Shown here: one piece after another, positions 50,301 to 60,635 of the stretch
How positions within the stretch are numbered: position 1 is the first letter of the stretch
How the letters are laid out: each line of letters opens with the position of its first letter
Assembly: GCF_020520425.1 (NCBI RefSeq)
Contig: NC_079491.1
Span: forward strand, 21,133,449 to 21,197,448
DNA length: 64,000 nt
Direction of reading: 5' to 3'
Source: Spinacia oleracea
Lineage: Eukaryota; Streptophyta; Magnoliopsida; Caryophyllales; Amaranthaceae
Program-made: the position numbers and the translations under genes
The notes under the pieces: model-generated
Told to the model about the DNA's origin: nothing
What the model saw: the letters and a program-made list of their open reading frames with translations, nothing else
Databases searched by the model: none

Positions 50301-51867
50301 AGAGAACAAGATATCAAAATGATTGGGATCGGCTAACACATATTAGGACAATGTGAGCACAAATTATGTAAAAGATATAGTGAGCACATAGTGACTCACA
50401 AATGGATTTCCTAAATAAATCACTACATCATCTTATGTCGAAATATGAAGAAAAGGAAATAAGCTCGACGAAAGGTGAATACTTATCACAAGATTGTGAT
50501 CATGCTGAAACTACACGAAATTATAGCATGAAGGAATAGGAAAATCCAGCAGTTTAAGAATAGATAACCGCATCAGAGTTATGGCATGATTCGGGCAATG
50601 CAATGAGCTTGATATTCGACAAAGTAAGAAGTAAGTTTTATCATACTCTTAACATTTTAAATATATTAATTTTATAATCTTGAAAACTTAGCACCTAACC
50701 TAATACACTAATGAAGCATACGCCAGCTCCACTTAGAGTAAGTAAACAAGAGAGGGTAGAGAGGAACAAGTGCACGACTACTAGAAGGGGCATCTTGGAT
50801 CAATCAGGTCATATCTTCATTGTAATGGTTATGGACTATATGACAATTATTTCCTTCTAATAAGGAAGTTGCGTTCCAACAAAGTATCGCATGAATCCAT
50901 ATGGCGTTCATTTGTGGTACTTATTGGATACCTCACCTTTACAAAAAGGAGCCAAGTAGTCCTTCAAGACCAAGTCTCTCTCGAGTCTCGATACCATTAC
51001 TAAACTATCAATGTCATTTATAAACATAGAGTTTAGACAATTCAGGAGGGAACAAAAAAAAGTCAATTTTGGTTTAGAGCATCTTCTACAAAAAAGTCAA
51101 TATAATTTTCATGCTCTTTCTACCTGTTTCATTCGGATTATTTCTATTATTGATCCTTTTACTTTAGGGATGCCTTCCTCTTGCTAATATGTTCTCAGCT
51201 CAATTCATAATTTCTAGTGTCATCAATCTCCATAGGGACCATACCCGAAAGCCACTATTTTCTGTTGGAGGATGCAAACCTTTATCACTTATATTGTTTC
51301 TTGTATCCATTTGTCTAAGGTACTCTCTCCATTTCCTAAAAAGTGACAATCTTGTTCCACTCATGAAGCCAATCTTCCAAAGAAGTTGCCTGCACTTTTG
51401 TCTGCACCGTGTGTATATTCATTGACTAATAAAAAATTAAACGCACCCTGTTAAACAAACAGTATCTATAGACGTACAGCAGTGCAATGGCCTTAAATAA
51501 CATCATTAAAAACACAAAATTCATATTCAAATCCCTTGAATTCTAAATCAGCCAAACCAACCAAACTACCTTCAAATTCCCCTCAACAAAGAAAATCATT
51601 TCGAGTATCCCCTATCAATTAACAACTGAAAGCCACAAATAGAAAGAAATTAAGCACTTACAAATCGGAAACAGCGAAAGTGAGGCCAGTAAGAGGGTTG
51701 GGAGCTTTAGGCGGAGCAGGCTGAGGAGGAGGAAGTAATTGAAGTTTCTGAATGAATGCTCCAAAATCTTCCTTGACGGCTTTTTTAAGCTTTTGGGTCA
51801 TTAGCAAAATAGTACCAGCCAAACCCAATCCAAGCATCACCCATATGTTAGCAGAGGAAGACGCCAT
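35393..51867 (-). CDS. OEP64: Outer envelope protein 64 / Toc64, amidase-like TPR receptor
   Basis: A 591-residue docking receptor for Hsp90/Hsp70-bound preproteins at the chloroplast (or mitochondrial) outer membrane. Exons in gene order: 51867-51662, 49706-49554, 49106-48982, 47869-47744, 46701-46519, 43550-43406, 43035-42867, 40543-40409, 40275-40075, 38050-37923, 36921-36870, 36529-36460, 35475-35393; all introns are GT-AG and every phase closes. An N-terminal membrane anchor (about 8-24, IWVMLGLGLAGTILLM) precedes an amidase fold (about 50-450). Lys111 (VGKTT) and GGSCSG (142-147) remain, but the nucleophilic Ser of the active signature is Gly168 (DAVGGVRLP), so amidase activity should be absent, as known for Toc64. 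Three TPRs (about 475-591) keep the EEVD carboxylate clamp: Lys479, Asn483, Asn514, Lys544, Arg548. Length matches the roughly 590-residue family. The plastid versus mitochondrial paralogue was not resolved. Confidence 0.95.
39906..39928. repeat. Poly-C/poly-G tract in OEP64 intron 9
   Basis: There are 23 consecutive C's on the plus strand, hence poly-G in the OEP64 pre-mRNA, about 150 bases downstream of the exon 9 donor. Such long G tracts are unusual in plant introns and prone to slippage and misassembly. Confidence 0.85.
41406..41620. mobile_element. Stowaway-like MITE in OEP64 intron 7
   Basis: It begins CTCCCTTCATACCCAAAAAG and ends CTTTTTTTGGGGGTAGTGAAG-like sequence, flanked by TA (41404-41405 and 41621-41622). 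The inverted ends are imperfect over about 20 bp. Length is 215 bp. Confidence 0.55.
42314..42644. mobile_element. Stowaway-like MITE in OEP64 intron 7, second family
   Basis: It begins TCCTTCCGCTCCATTTAAATTGCAACACT and ends AGTGTTTCAAGTAAAATGGGAAGGAGGGAG, partly complementary. TA dinucleotides flank the approximate ends (42312-42313, 42645-42646). The right border is uncertain by a few bases. Confidence 0.55.
43671..43948. mobile_element. Stowaway-like MITE in OEP64 intron 5
   Basis: It begins TTCCCTCTATCTCAAAG, ends CATGAAACAAAGGGAG and is flanked by TA (43669-43670 and 43949-43950). The ends are diverged inverted repeats. The 80-codon frame inside it is not a gene. Confidence 0.5.
44000..46518 (-). 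other. Bulk of OEP64 intron 5
   Basis: This intron (43551-46518) is about 3 kb. Besides the MITE at its exon-6 end, it shows C-rich stretches at 45360-45700 and 45980-46040 and a segment of AGGCGCACCCAAGG-type words at 46120-46310 resembling degenerate dispersed repeats. No gene or intact mobile element was recognised. Confidence 0.5.
48485..48784 (+). mobile_element. Short Helitron with a tRNA-like segment, in OEP64 intron 3
   Basis: This 300-bp element begins TCTATACTTTATAATATAAG after A (48484) and ends with the hairpin CCAGGGGCGTTGCCCGGG and CCTAAAAACTAG before T (48785). These are standard Helitron ends and site. The interior holds, on the minus strand, TAGCTCAGTGGTAAA (A-box-like) and GGGGGTTCAAGCC (B-box-like). 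Confidence 0.72.
48570..48660 (-). ncRNA. tRNA-like A/B-box segment inside the Helitron
   Basis: The minus strand reads TAGCTCAGTGGTAAACACTT, then about 25 bases later GGTCGGGGGTTCAAGCC, the internal promoter arrangement of tRNA genes and tRNA-derived SINEs. A full cloverleaf (paired acceptor stem, anticodon arm) was not found, so it is not called as a working tRNA gene. Confidence 0.45.
50790..50985 (+). pseudogene. Possible retroelement integrase remnant in OEP64 intron 1
   Basis: One frame reads GHIFIVMVMDYMTIIS, then two stops, and in a shifted frame KEVAFQQSIA. This recalls the integrase core pattern GHxFIxVxxDYxTKxxE of Ty3/gypsy elements. The match is short and broken, so the call is tentative. 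Confidence 0.3.
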
Positions 51868-52879
51868 TGATGAGAAGATAGAATTCTGAAAAGGGTTTTT
51901 AGTTGTATAATTTTATTAGGTTGTTTGTTTTAGGATGGGGTTTTGGGGTTGGAGTTTGCGCAGAGGGACTCCTTGTGCCTTGTGGTGGTGTTTGAGAAGT
52001 GAGAAATTACACGAAACTAGGAGACACGAACATCTACGACATCCATTAGCATATCACGTCAGTATTGGGTTTTTTTTTGTTTTTTTTTTTTTTAAATGGG
52101 GTGAAAAAGGAAATGGGCCGGGCTGAGTTACGGGCCTGTCCGACATGAAAAGGAACAGTCCATCATAGAGACCAAAAAGTAAGGTCCGGCACAGGCACGG
52201 AAAAAGTACGGCGTGACACAAGCACAAAGAGCCGCATTTGCTAGTAGTGATGGATTTGAAACAGTTTTACGAGGGGGTCAGTAGAAGAATTAAGCAATAT
52301 AATATGCAATTTATACAATTACATTAAAATTTTAGGAGGCACCAGAACTAAAAATAAACTACTGAAAATTCCGCCTTGGGGTGCAGGCCCACCCGGGCCA
52401 TCAAGAAGATCTGTCATTGTTTGCTGGGAAAAAGGACGACAAAGCATGACTCAGCCTAGCTAGATGTGGGCTTGGGTCGTGCATGGGTTGTACTTTTGAA
52501 AATTTTGACATGGCCCGGTCCTGTATGTAACAAGTGGGTTCTGTGTGGTCGGGCCTATTGAGGCTAAAGCAATATGGGCTCGGCCCAAACACAGCCCGAC
52601 CAAACCCACAACCATATTTAATCGAGGGTACACTAACTTTTAGAGAGAAATGACAAAATAGTTTCAACTATCTCCGATACTTTTTAAACAGATTCAAGCT
52701 AGTATGCATTGTTAATTTGTTATATATTGGACCGAAGTTTTAATAGTAGTTCATGTTTTTGGGCCTCTTACATGTTTACCTATTGCAGCGATACACGGGG
52801 GTTTTAATGAAAAAATTAGTTTTTGGGCCCAGGCGATGCTTCGGGTTACTAAATTAGTGACATTCACATTTACTTATAA
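51868..52879. other. OEP64 upstream region and repeat-type DNA
   Basis: Bases 51868-52060 carry the 5' UTR and promoter of the OEP64 gene; no TATA box could be fixed. From about 52095 to 52620 the sequence is rich in GGCCCGG, GGGCCTGT and CCCGACC words, a degenerate dispersed repeat type. The 88-codon minus-strand frame at 52401-52667 comes from this block and is not recognised. Confidence 0.5.
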
Positions 52880-52903
52880 GGAGGTGTTCTTACCGGATCC
52901 CTC

Positions 52904-52949
<46 letters not shown>

Positions 52950-52973
52950 GAGGGATCCGGTAAGAACACCTCC
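52880..52973. repeat. Perfect 25-bp inverted repeat around (TA)n
   Basis: GGAGGTGTTCTTACCGGATC plus CCTCC at 52880-52904 is exactly the reverse complement of 52949-52973. Between them lies about 40 bp of (TA)n. The arms are related to the termini seen at 55436-55494, so they look like the facing ends of two related elements that share a (TA)n target. Confidence 0.85.
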
Positions 52974-53009
52974 TTAGGTAAGAAAGAACATTTTTACACT
53001 CTCCATGTT

Positions 53010-54330
53010 CTATATTTTTTCAAACATGTTCAAAATTTGTTCAACCATGTTAAAAATTTGTTCAACCATGTTCTAAATTTATTCAACCATGTTCTAAATT
53101 TATTTAATAATGTTCTAAAATTTCAAGCTCATGTTCTAAATTTATTCAACCATGTTCTAAATTTATTCAAGCATGTTTTAATTTTATTCAACCATGTTCC
53201 AAAATTTTAAGCTCATGTTCTAAATTAATTCAAGCATGTTCTAAAATTATTCAATCATGTTCTAAATTTAATCAAGCATGTTCTAAATTTTGTTAACCAT
53301 GTTCTAAAATTATTCAAAAATATTCTAAATTTGTTCAACCATGTTATAAAATTATTCAAGCATGTTCTAATATTATTCAAGCATGTTCTAAATTGGTTCT
53401 ACCATGTTCTAAATTGGTTCTACCAAGTTCTAAATAAATTCAACCACGTTCTAAATTTATACACGGATGTTCTAAATTTATTCGACGATGTTATAAATTT
53501 GTTCACCCATGTTCTAAATTTATTCAACCATGTTCTAAATTTAGAACAAGTCAACACATATACATATATAAATGTTCCAAATTTTCAAGATCGTGTTCTA
53601 AATTTATCCAAGCATGTTCTAAATTTATTCAACTATGTTCTAAATTTGTTCAACCATGTGCTAAATTTATTCAACTATGTTCTAAAATTATTCAACCATG
53701 TTCTAAAATTATTCAACCATGTTCTCAATTTTCAAGCCCATGTTTTAAATTTATTCAAGTATGTTCTAAATTTATTCAACCATGTTCTAAATTTGTTCAA
53801 CCATGTTCTAAATTTGTTCAACCATGTTCTAAATTTGTTCAACCATGTTCTAAATTTGTTAAACCATGTTCTAAATTTAGAACATGAGAACCTAGTCAAC
53901 ACATGTACATATATACATGTTCTAAATTTCAAGCTCATGATCTAAATTAATTCAAGTATGTTATAAAATCATTAAACATGTTATAAATTTATTCAAGCAT
54001 GTTCTAAATCCATTCAAACATGTTCCAGATTTATTCAAGCATGTTCTAAATTTTATTCAAAGTTTCAGCATGTTCTAACTTTATTCAACCGTGTTTCAAA
54101 AAATTTCCAAGCATGTTCTAACTTTATTCAACCGTGTTTCAAAAATTATTCAAGCATGTTTTAAATTTATTGATGTTCTAAATTAATTCAAACATGTTCT
54201 AACTTTGTTCAACGGTGTTTTAAATTTATTCGAGAATGTTCTATCTTCATCCAAGAGTGTTTTAAATTAATTTAAGCATGTTCTAAAATTATTCAAAAAT
54301 GTTCTAAAATGTATTCAAGAATATATACAT
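53010..54330. repeat. 21-bp tandem repeat array
   Basis: The unit CATGTTCTAAATTTATTCAAC and its variants recur for about 1.3 kb. The array is most regular at 53400-53870 and decays toward both edges. A palindromic junction (GTTCTAAATTTAGAAC) followed by a CAACACAT-TACATATA segment occurs near 53532 and again near 53866, so there is also a higher-order period of roughly 340 bp. Because 21 is divisible by three, the array stays open as a 204-codon heptad frame (FNHVLNL) at 53331-53945. This is a by-product of the repeat, not a recognised gene. Confidence 0.85.
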
Positions 54331-54339
54331 CATAGCTTG

Positions 54340-55435
54340 TTTTTAATTAATTAATATATGTTTGTAGGTTTGTGATGCATCTGTAATAACCAAACAGAGA
54401 AGACAGCAACCAAACATTTCAAGACTTGAAGTAATAAACGTATGAAAAAGAACAAAAAAGTTAATTAAATTTGAATCTGATTTGAGGATTTGAAATTGGA
54501 ATTTAGAAGATGAATCTGGATAAATTTCGGATTAATTTAGAACATGAATTCGGATCAATTGATTGATATTAGAATCAAAGAAATCAATTGATTTTAGAAT
54601 CTCAGAAAAACAAAATCGATTGATTTAAAATCGAAGAAACTGAAATCGAAGATATCAAAGAAATCTGAGAGAAATCGAAATCGAAGAAATCTTACAGAAA
54701 TCGAATTCGATTGATTTCGAAGAATCTTACCGAAATTGAAAACTGATTCAAGAACCACAACAACCACGAACGGAATTTATAATCGAAATTGCTGAATCCC
54801 CAACCACCGCGACCGGCGAATGAATTGCAGTGGGCAGCGGAGGCGGCGAGACGCGAGCAGCGGCGGAAGCGAGACACAAGCAACGGCTGCGGCGAGCGAG
54901 GTCGAATGTTGGTGGTGTTCGAAAAGGAGAGAGAGAGGAATTGAAGAGAGAGAATGAGCGCCGGAAATAAAAACCGCCGGTGGTTGAATTTTTGTTTGAA
55001 TTCGTTTGATTCCGTTCGATTTCTTGCGAGCACCGGCGACGGAAATCACTCGCACTTATTCGCAGATCTGATCGCGGCCACCAGCAACATCGTTCGATAT
55101 TTTTAACAGATTTCGTTCAATTTTGTTCGATTTTGATCGAAATCGAGAATGCCAGAATTTGCGATTGAGATAATTGGAGGAGGAAGGTGTTCTTACCGGA
55201 TAATCGCAACGTCGCCGGATTTCTGCGAAGAAACCACCACCGCGAGAAGTAACCGGAGAGCAGAAACCGGCGAGCGGCTGGTGGTGGCTACGACCGGAGA
55301 GAATTGAATTGGAGAGAGAGAAAGGGAGGAACTGGAGAGAGAGAAAGTGGAATCTGAAATGAAAAAAATAAATGGCGTAAAATAAATTTTTGGGGTATTT
55401 GTTAATAATAATTACCAAATTGCCATTACCAAATA
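54340..55435. other. Non-repetitive and GC-rich core of the (TA)n-flanked element
   Basis: Bases 54480-54730 are short AAATCGA(A/T)GAAATC-type near-repeats. Bases 54750-55340 are GC-richer, with GCGGCGAG and CCGGCG words and open frames on the minus strand (54692-55033, 55056-55418) encoding Ser/Leu/Arg-rich peptides without family similarity. It resembles a 5' UTR or first exon of a plant gene, which would fit a captured fragment, but no source is recognisable. Confidence 0.4.
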
Positions 55436-55492
55436 GTGTTCTTACCGTAAGGAAGTGTTCTCACCGTAAGAAGTGTTCTTACGGGAGCCTTC

Positions 55493-55717
<225 letters not shown>

Positions 55718-55741
55718 CAATGATAACATGAAATATGTGGA

Positions 55742-56025
55742 GTAATAGCTTAGTGGTAAAAGTTTTACTGTTTAAACTCAAGGTCAAGGATTCAAACATT
55801 AAGCAAACCATGTTTGAATTTTTTTAATGTTTATGAAGATTACATGGAGCGAACGACCCATAAGCGGAGCGTTACTTGTATATGTAATAGCTTAGTGGTA
55901 AAATCTTTATTGTTTAAACTCAAGGTCAAGGGTTCAAACCTTAAGCAAACCATGTTTGGATTTTTTTAATGTTTATGAAGATTACTTGGAGCGAACCACC
56001 CACAAGTGGAGCGTCACTTGTTACA
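55742..56025 (+). repeat. Tandem pair of a 142-bp tRNA-like repeat
   Basis: Two copies (from 55742 and 55884) each read GTAATAGCTTAGTGGTAAAA, then GGTCAAGGATTCAAAC or GGTCAAGGGTTCAAAC, then a T-rich spacer and GAGCGAACGACCC or a variant. TAGCTTAGTGG and GGTTCAAAC-type words correspond to pol III A and B boxes, as in tRNA-derived SINEs. No foldable tRNA was found. The pair abuts the (AT)n tract. Confidence 0.6.
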
Positions 56026-56080
56026 TATACTATCTTATAGACGCCTTTTAATATATCTCATGACTCCTTTGAACGTACAT

Positions 56081-56280
56081 GCTAAGGAAGAGGAAAAAAA
56101 ATACTACATAGTAAATGAGTAGATTAATTAAAATCATTTGAACACTGGTATACTCTTTCTTAGAATGTGTCAAGAGCATTATTGCTAAGGAAGAGAAAAA
56201 AAAATACTACGTAGTAAATGGGTAGATTAATTAAAAATCATTTGAACACTGGTATACTCCCTCTTAAAATGTGTCAAGGA
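56081..56280. repeat. 103-bp tandem duplication
   Basis: GCTAAGGAAGAG...GTGTCAAGAGC at 56081 is repeated from 56184 with few changes. Each copy ends in sequence related to MITE ends (ACTCTTTCTTAGAATGTGTC, ACTCCCTCTTAAAATGTGTC). Confidence 0.75.
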
Positions 56281-56609
56281 GCTTTATTACAAGTATTTTG
56301 AAACAGATAAAATACCATATTAAGCCTCGTGCACACACGTATGTTTAAAAATTATTATTTGACAATATTTTTTATAAATATGTAACTGAAATATTTATCC
56401 CTAAAATCTATTGCGTAATTAATAAATCTCGGGTGTACTCATTTTATCATACAATATACAATTTTCTTCCTACTGCGTATTATTATTTTATATATTAAAT
56501 ATGATGATTTGACCAAAATATTGGATATGTTTAATATGCTAATTTGACCAAAATATTGAGTAAGAATGTTTTTTATTGTTGATATGATGATTTGACTAAA
56601 ATATAACCA

Positions 56610-57440
56610 AAATTGTCTAATAATCCTTAGCAAGGGTATATGCTAGGTCAAAAACCCTAAAATAACAAAGGGTCGATGATTAAGTCAAGCCCGGTTAAGG
56701 TACAAGTCCAAGAGCAGGAGTAAAAGCGACCCAACAAGGAAATGCCTAGTGGAAAAGCGAAGCCCGGAAGAAGCGAATGTCAGCGCCAACTACAAAGGGA
56801 TTAGGACTTTGGAAAGGGTCAAAGCTTATGTGGCCACGACGTTCAACCTCTCTCTCACTCTCTCGTTCAAGCAGTTATGGGATTAAACTCCCACTCCCTT
56901 GCAAACCGCCACTTAACCGTTCTCATCAAGGGTATATATACATTAAGAAATAGCAATCAAGAGACATCATAAACACATAAACAAAGCATTTCTTCATTTT
57001 TTATCTTTTTCGTAGTTTTTAGCCTTAGCGCTTAGTGTAGTCCTAGGCTTAGTAGCCTAGCAGTAGCGTAGCAATAGTTCGTAGCAGTTTCCGTCATATA
57101 TTGAAGCATTTCTGGTGGTTTAAGTTGTGAATTTTCCAAGCATTCAACCATGGAGGTACACCTCTTCATGAATTAATATTTGTCTAGTTTTTCATTACAT
57201 ATCAATCAATGATATTTGTGAAAACTTTGCGTGCTATTTCATTTAAACTTTCATTTCACATTAACTTTGTCATAAAAAGTTCTTGCATTTGGTAATTTCC
57301 TAAAAATTAATCATTCACGAGCGAGACCTCTACATAATAAGGTCAACCGTCGTTTAAGGGCAGTACCCCTGGACACCTTTATTCGCCCTACAGAATAAGG
57401 TGTTATTGCTTGTTCGCGTATAGTGTCAACAATGTCATAT
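56610..57440 (+). mobile_element. Possible LTR-type fragment
   Basis: The segment has a TATA-like TATATATACATT (about 56933), downstream pyrimidine-rich sequence, a CCTAG/GCTTAG repeat (57010-57065) and a stretch at 57315-57430 typical of retroelement leaders. It starts near a TGTC and ends near CAACA. No target duplication or partner was found, so this is a weak call. Confidence 0.25.
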
Positions 57441-57492
57441 TCCACAATCCTATTATTTTTTCCATATATAGAGATTTACACAAAAGGGGAGA

Positions 57493-57494
<2 letters not shown>

Positions 57495-57549
<55 letters not shown>

Positions 57550-57550
57550 G
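57495..57550. repeat. (AAT)n microsatellite
   Basis: About 17 uninterrupted AAT/TAA units. Confidence 0.9.
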
Positions 57551-57559
57551 GAGATACTT

Positions 57560-58165
57560 CGTACGTTTTTTTAGGAAAGGGTTTTTGGCTGGAAAATTTT
57601 GCACCAGGAATTGACATGTGTCATTCCTGGTGTCTGCTTTAGTATAATATATATATATAGATAAATATTATTAAAATAGTTGAATAGGAAATACACTATA
57701 CAGCCGGAGGAAAAGGCGTCTTAAAAGGAATCACCAAATATAATCAATTTAACGGTATCTCTAAAACTTTGGAAAACCCCTAGCCGTTTTAGCCATGAAG
57801 ACACCTGAAAAGCGACTTATTGTAGGTATGAAGAACCTTTGTGTACATGTGTATGTCTAGAGACATGTCCTTAAATTATTCTTGCAAACATTTAAGTAAA
57901 GGTGGGGTGACAATCTTCAAACGTTTAGTGACAACAGTTAAGTAACTCCTCTCTAGTAGTGTTTCTTCCACCATTTCATAAAAAATAGTTTTTTGTTCTT
58001 TGTATAAGCAAGTATCTACAAATCTAAATTGAATGTATACAAGTTTCAAAATATCAATACGATATTGTGTCACAATCTCATAACTTTGATTTTACCGCAC
58101 TCCATGTTGGCAGTCATTTGTCGCAGGATGTTTCCAACCCCTTTACAAACCTACAAACCATAAAA
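57560..58165. other. Intergenic spacer
   Basis: An inverted motif, CACCAGGAATTGACATGTGT then CATTCCTGGTG, lies at 57602-57631, followed by a short (TA)n. No gene is recognised. Frames such as 57876-58073 minus are short and without similarity. Confidence 0.45.
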
Positions 58166-59440
58166 TTATATAGGTCGTGGTTTTTCTTGGGGTATTCATG
58201 GTCTTTGTCGTGCGAGAAATCTCCTGTTAAAAGGTTGTGATTGGAAGATTTGTAATGGGAAAACAGTGCTAAGAGGTAGAGATAGATGGGTTCATGGTGA
58301 AATCACGGAATACAAATCTAAAGTTCAATTGTGTAATGTTTGGAACTGGAAAGCTAGCCCCTTTATTCGGCCTCTGCATAAGGGTTGGAACCATCAATGG
58401 ATCAGTGAAATTTTTGTATTTCATGATGTCCGTCGTATATATAGTTGGTACGAAATTTCTAGCTGGAAAAAGGTATGATTTTATGTACTGACATTACCAC
58501 AAGTCAGGTAATTTTACAATTAAATTTGCATATGTAATGCTAGCTTCAAATGATTTGACTTTGAGACACAATAGAGCTCCGTCATATTATTACAAGAACC
58601 CATTGTCCCTCAAGATTCCTCCAAAATGGAAATCATTTCACTAGAAACTTCTCCATAATGGAATTGCAAAGAAGCTTAATCCTCACTCTAGAGGGACTCA
58701 AATGGAGGTTGGTTGTGATTTCTGTCCAAATGGATAGGAAGATATTCAATACATATTTCAATTTTGTTCGATAGCGCAACAAGCTTGGAAGGATGGGTTG
58801 CTTGCAATCCCTTCAGAAACCAATGCAATTTATGGGTACTTTGGTAGTCGAGGAACAACCACGTATTCAGGAATGATGCCACCACCATTGCCTGTGTTTT
58901 TTTTTTTGATAAAGAAAGGCATTGACCAACATGGTATTTTTAGTAGGAAGCTCTACAATAATCCACTACAATTTCTTCATCCTCCAGAAAATGAGCCAAA
59001 TATCCCACCAGAGCAAAAATTAATCTTACGGGCATTGAGGGCTCAACTACGATGATTCAGGTGGATGACTCATGGCATAAGCACAACCGCAATGCAGGTA
59101 TGGGATGGGTATGGGAGAATCACCATCGGACAAATGGAATGGTAATGGGTGGGGCATCTTCAGGAACTAGGAAGAGTTCCTTACAAGCTGAAGTGATGCC
59201 TTGCCTTTATGGAACGAAATGAGCTCGTCAAGCTAGATTAGAAAATGTTACTATTCTTACTGATTCTCAACCGATGGTGCAAACGCTTGTGGACGATGAT
59301 TTCCTAGAAATATAGATACGATGGGCACTAGAAGAAATCAAGATTTGGTAAGAACTTCCCTTGGTGCAGCGTTCATAAGGTGGAGCGGGAGCGAGTGGAT
59401 CAAGATCATGTTCTTTCAAATGGAGCTTCACGTGATTTAA
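58166..59440 (+). pseudogene. LINE (L1-type) C-terminal ORF2 remnant with RNase H
   Basis: Three successive parts of a plant non-LTR retrotransposon are visible across frame changes and stops. First (58166-58490): SWGIHGLCRARNLLLKG, WKICNGKTVLRGRDRWV, the conserved segment after the reverse transcriptase. Second (58620-58800): a zinc-binding motif with CDFC and IFQFCSIAQQAW. Third (59050-59440): an RNase H-like domain with VDDSWHKHNRNAGMGWV, the Glu-containing SLQAEV, and LTDSQPMV. The reverse transcriptase itself and the endonuclease are absent. It can no longer make a working protein. Confidence 0.8.
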
Positions 59441-60635
59441 TGTGCTTTTCTAATTTTTACGTAATGTTGTTTTAGTTAGCCTATGTCAAAAACAAACTAC
59501 GATTTTTATCTGCATATAATACACATAGTTCCTTTGGAAATATAGATACTTGTGTGATTTATAATACTACATACTTAAAGAAATTCATATTGGACTGTGT
59601 ATGCAACTTAAAGTAGTTACATAGTATAATATTAGTGTTATTATTAAGGCCTCATTAGAGTTTTTTTGTGGTGAAAATGAATCAAACGAGCAATAAAAAT
59701 TACAAATGGGGTGGTAGGATTCGAACCCAAAACGAGGGATTCAAACCCGAGACCTATCGTGCACATGCCTTCAGTTTTAACCACTACGTCAAGACCTAAT
59801 GGTAATGCCTCATTAGTTTATAAGTGTTTGGTTAAAATTTGTATATACATGTTTTGTCATATATTATTAACATTTTGTTAAAAAATGGCAATAAATAAGA
59901 CCAATACTTATTAGTAAATATTTTTCATTAATATATCCATATTTATCGGGAAATAATCTCGTGATGAACATATATAGAATTTTTCCTTTTTTTAATCACC
60001 CATTTTCCTTCTTATTCTCATTTTCATTGTCTCTCTCCTCTCCTATGATATACAATATCATTCTATTGAATCCAATGCAATTTTGTTGTTTATAAGAAAA
60101 TCCGCAAACAAATAAAAACTAATACGAATCTTATCCCAGAAAAATCTCAAATTTTCATATTGAAGAGGTTTGGATCCTTTCACACTTTATTTAATGTTGA
60201 TTTTTTTTTTTTTTAATTATGATAATTGTTTGTTAGTTTTTTTGACAAAGAGAAATTTCATTAGAATAAAGGCATACGACATCTACAACCAAAAATTCCG
60301 CCATACAAGAACATATCAAAAATATTGAAACATATCCCTTCTTCAAAACATCTAATTTTTAATATATTCAATAACAAATTCGAGATCATAGGATGTATAT
60401 AGCCATAAAATATGAGAATACGTTACCATGAAAATTAATTACCTTTTGACGTCAAAGCATATTTCATTTGTACGGTGGCCATAAAGTTTTTTAGTTTCTT
60501 ATGGAGAAGATGAGATAATTCAAAATTACTAATGGTGATTAGTTTCATTGGTTAATTGCAGAAGAATATTACTTTTTGAATTATCAAAAGTAGTGCAGCT
60601 CCAAGGTTTAAATTTTCGTAAAAGGTAGAAGAAAA
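59441..60635. other. Intergenic region upstream of the C2-domain gene
   Basis: Apart from the tRNA-like segment at 59700-59800, nothing distinct is seen. The last few hundred bases must hold the promoter and 5' UTR of the C2-domain gene; no TATA box is clear. Confidence 0.45.
59700..59800 (-). ncRNA. tRNA-like segment with doubled B box
   Basis: The minus strand reads GACGTAGTGGTTAAAACTGA (A-box-like), then GGGTTTGAATCCC and about 10 bases later GGGTTCGAATCC, two B-box-like copies. No cloverleaf with a proper acceptor stem was found, so it is more likely a SINE-type or decayed tRNA-derived piece than a tRNA gene. Confidence 0.4.

Noticed and set aside
53331..53945. 204-codon heptad-repeat protein
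   Set aside because: The frame follows from a 21-bp tandem repeat without internal stops. There is no start context, domain or splice structure to support a gene.
54692..55418. Minus-strand frames of 113, 92 and 120 codons
   Set aside because: Their composition is Ser/Leu/Arg-rich with no recognisable motif, and they lie in the core of a probable mobile element. They are kept only as a possible captured fragment.
56610..57440. Complete solo LTR
   Set aside because: Promoter-like and leader-like features exist, but no matching ends or target duplication could be found, so only a weak fragment call is given.
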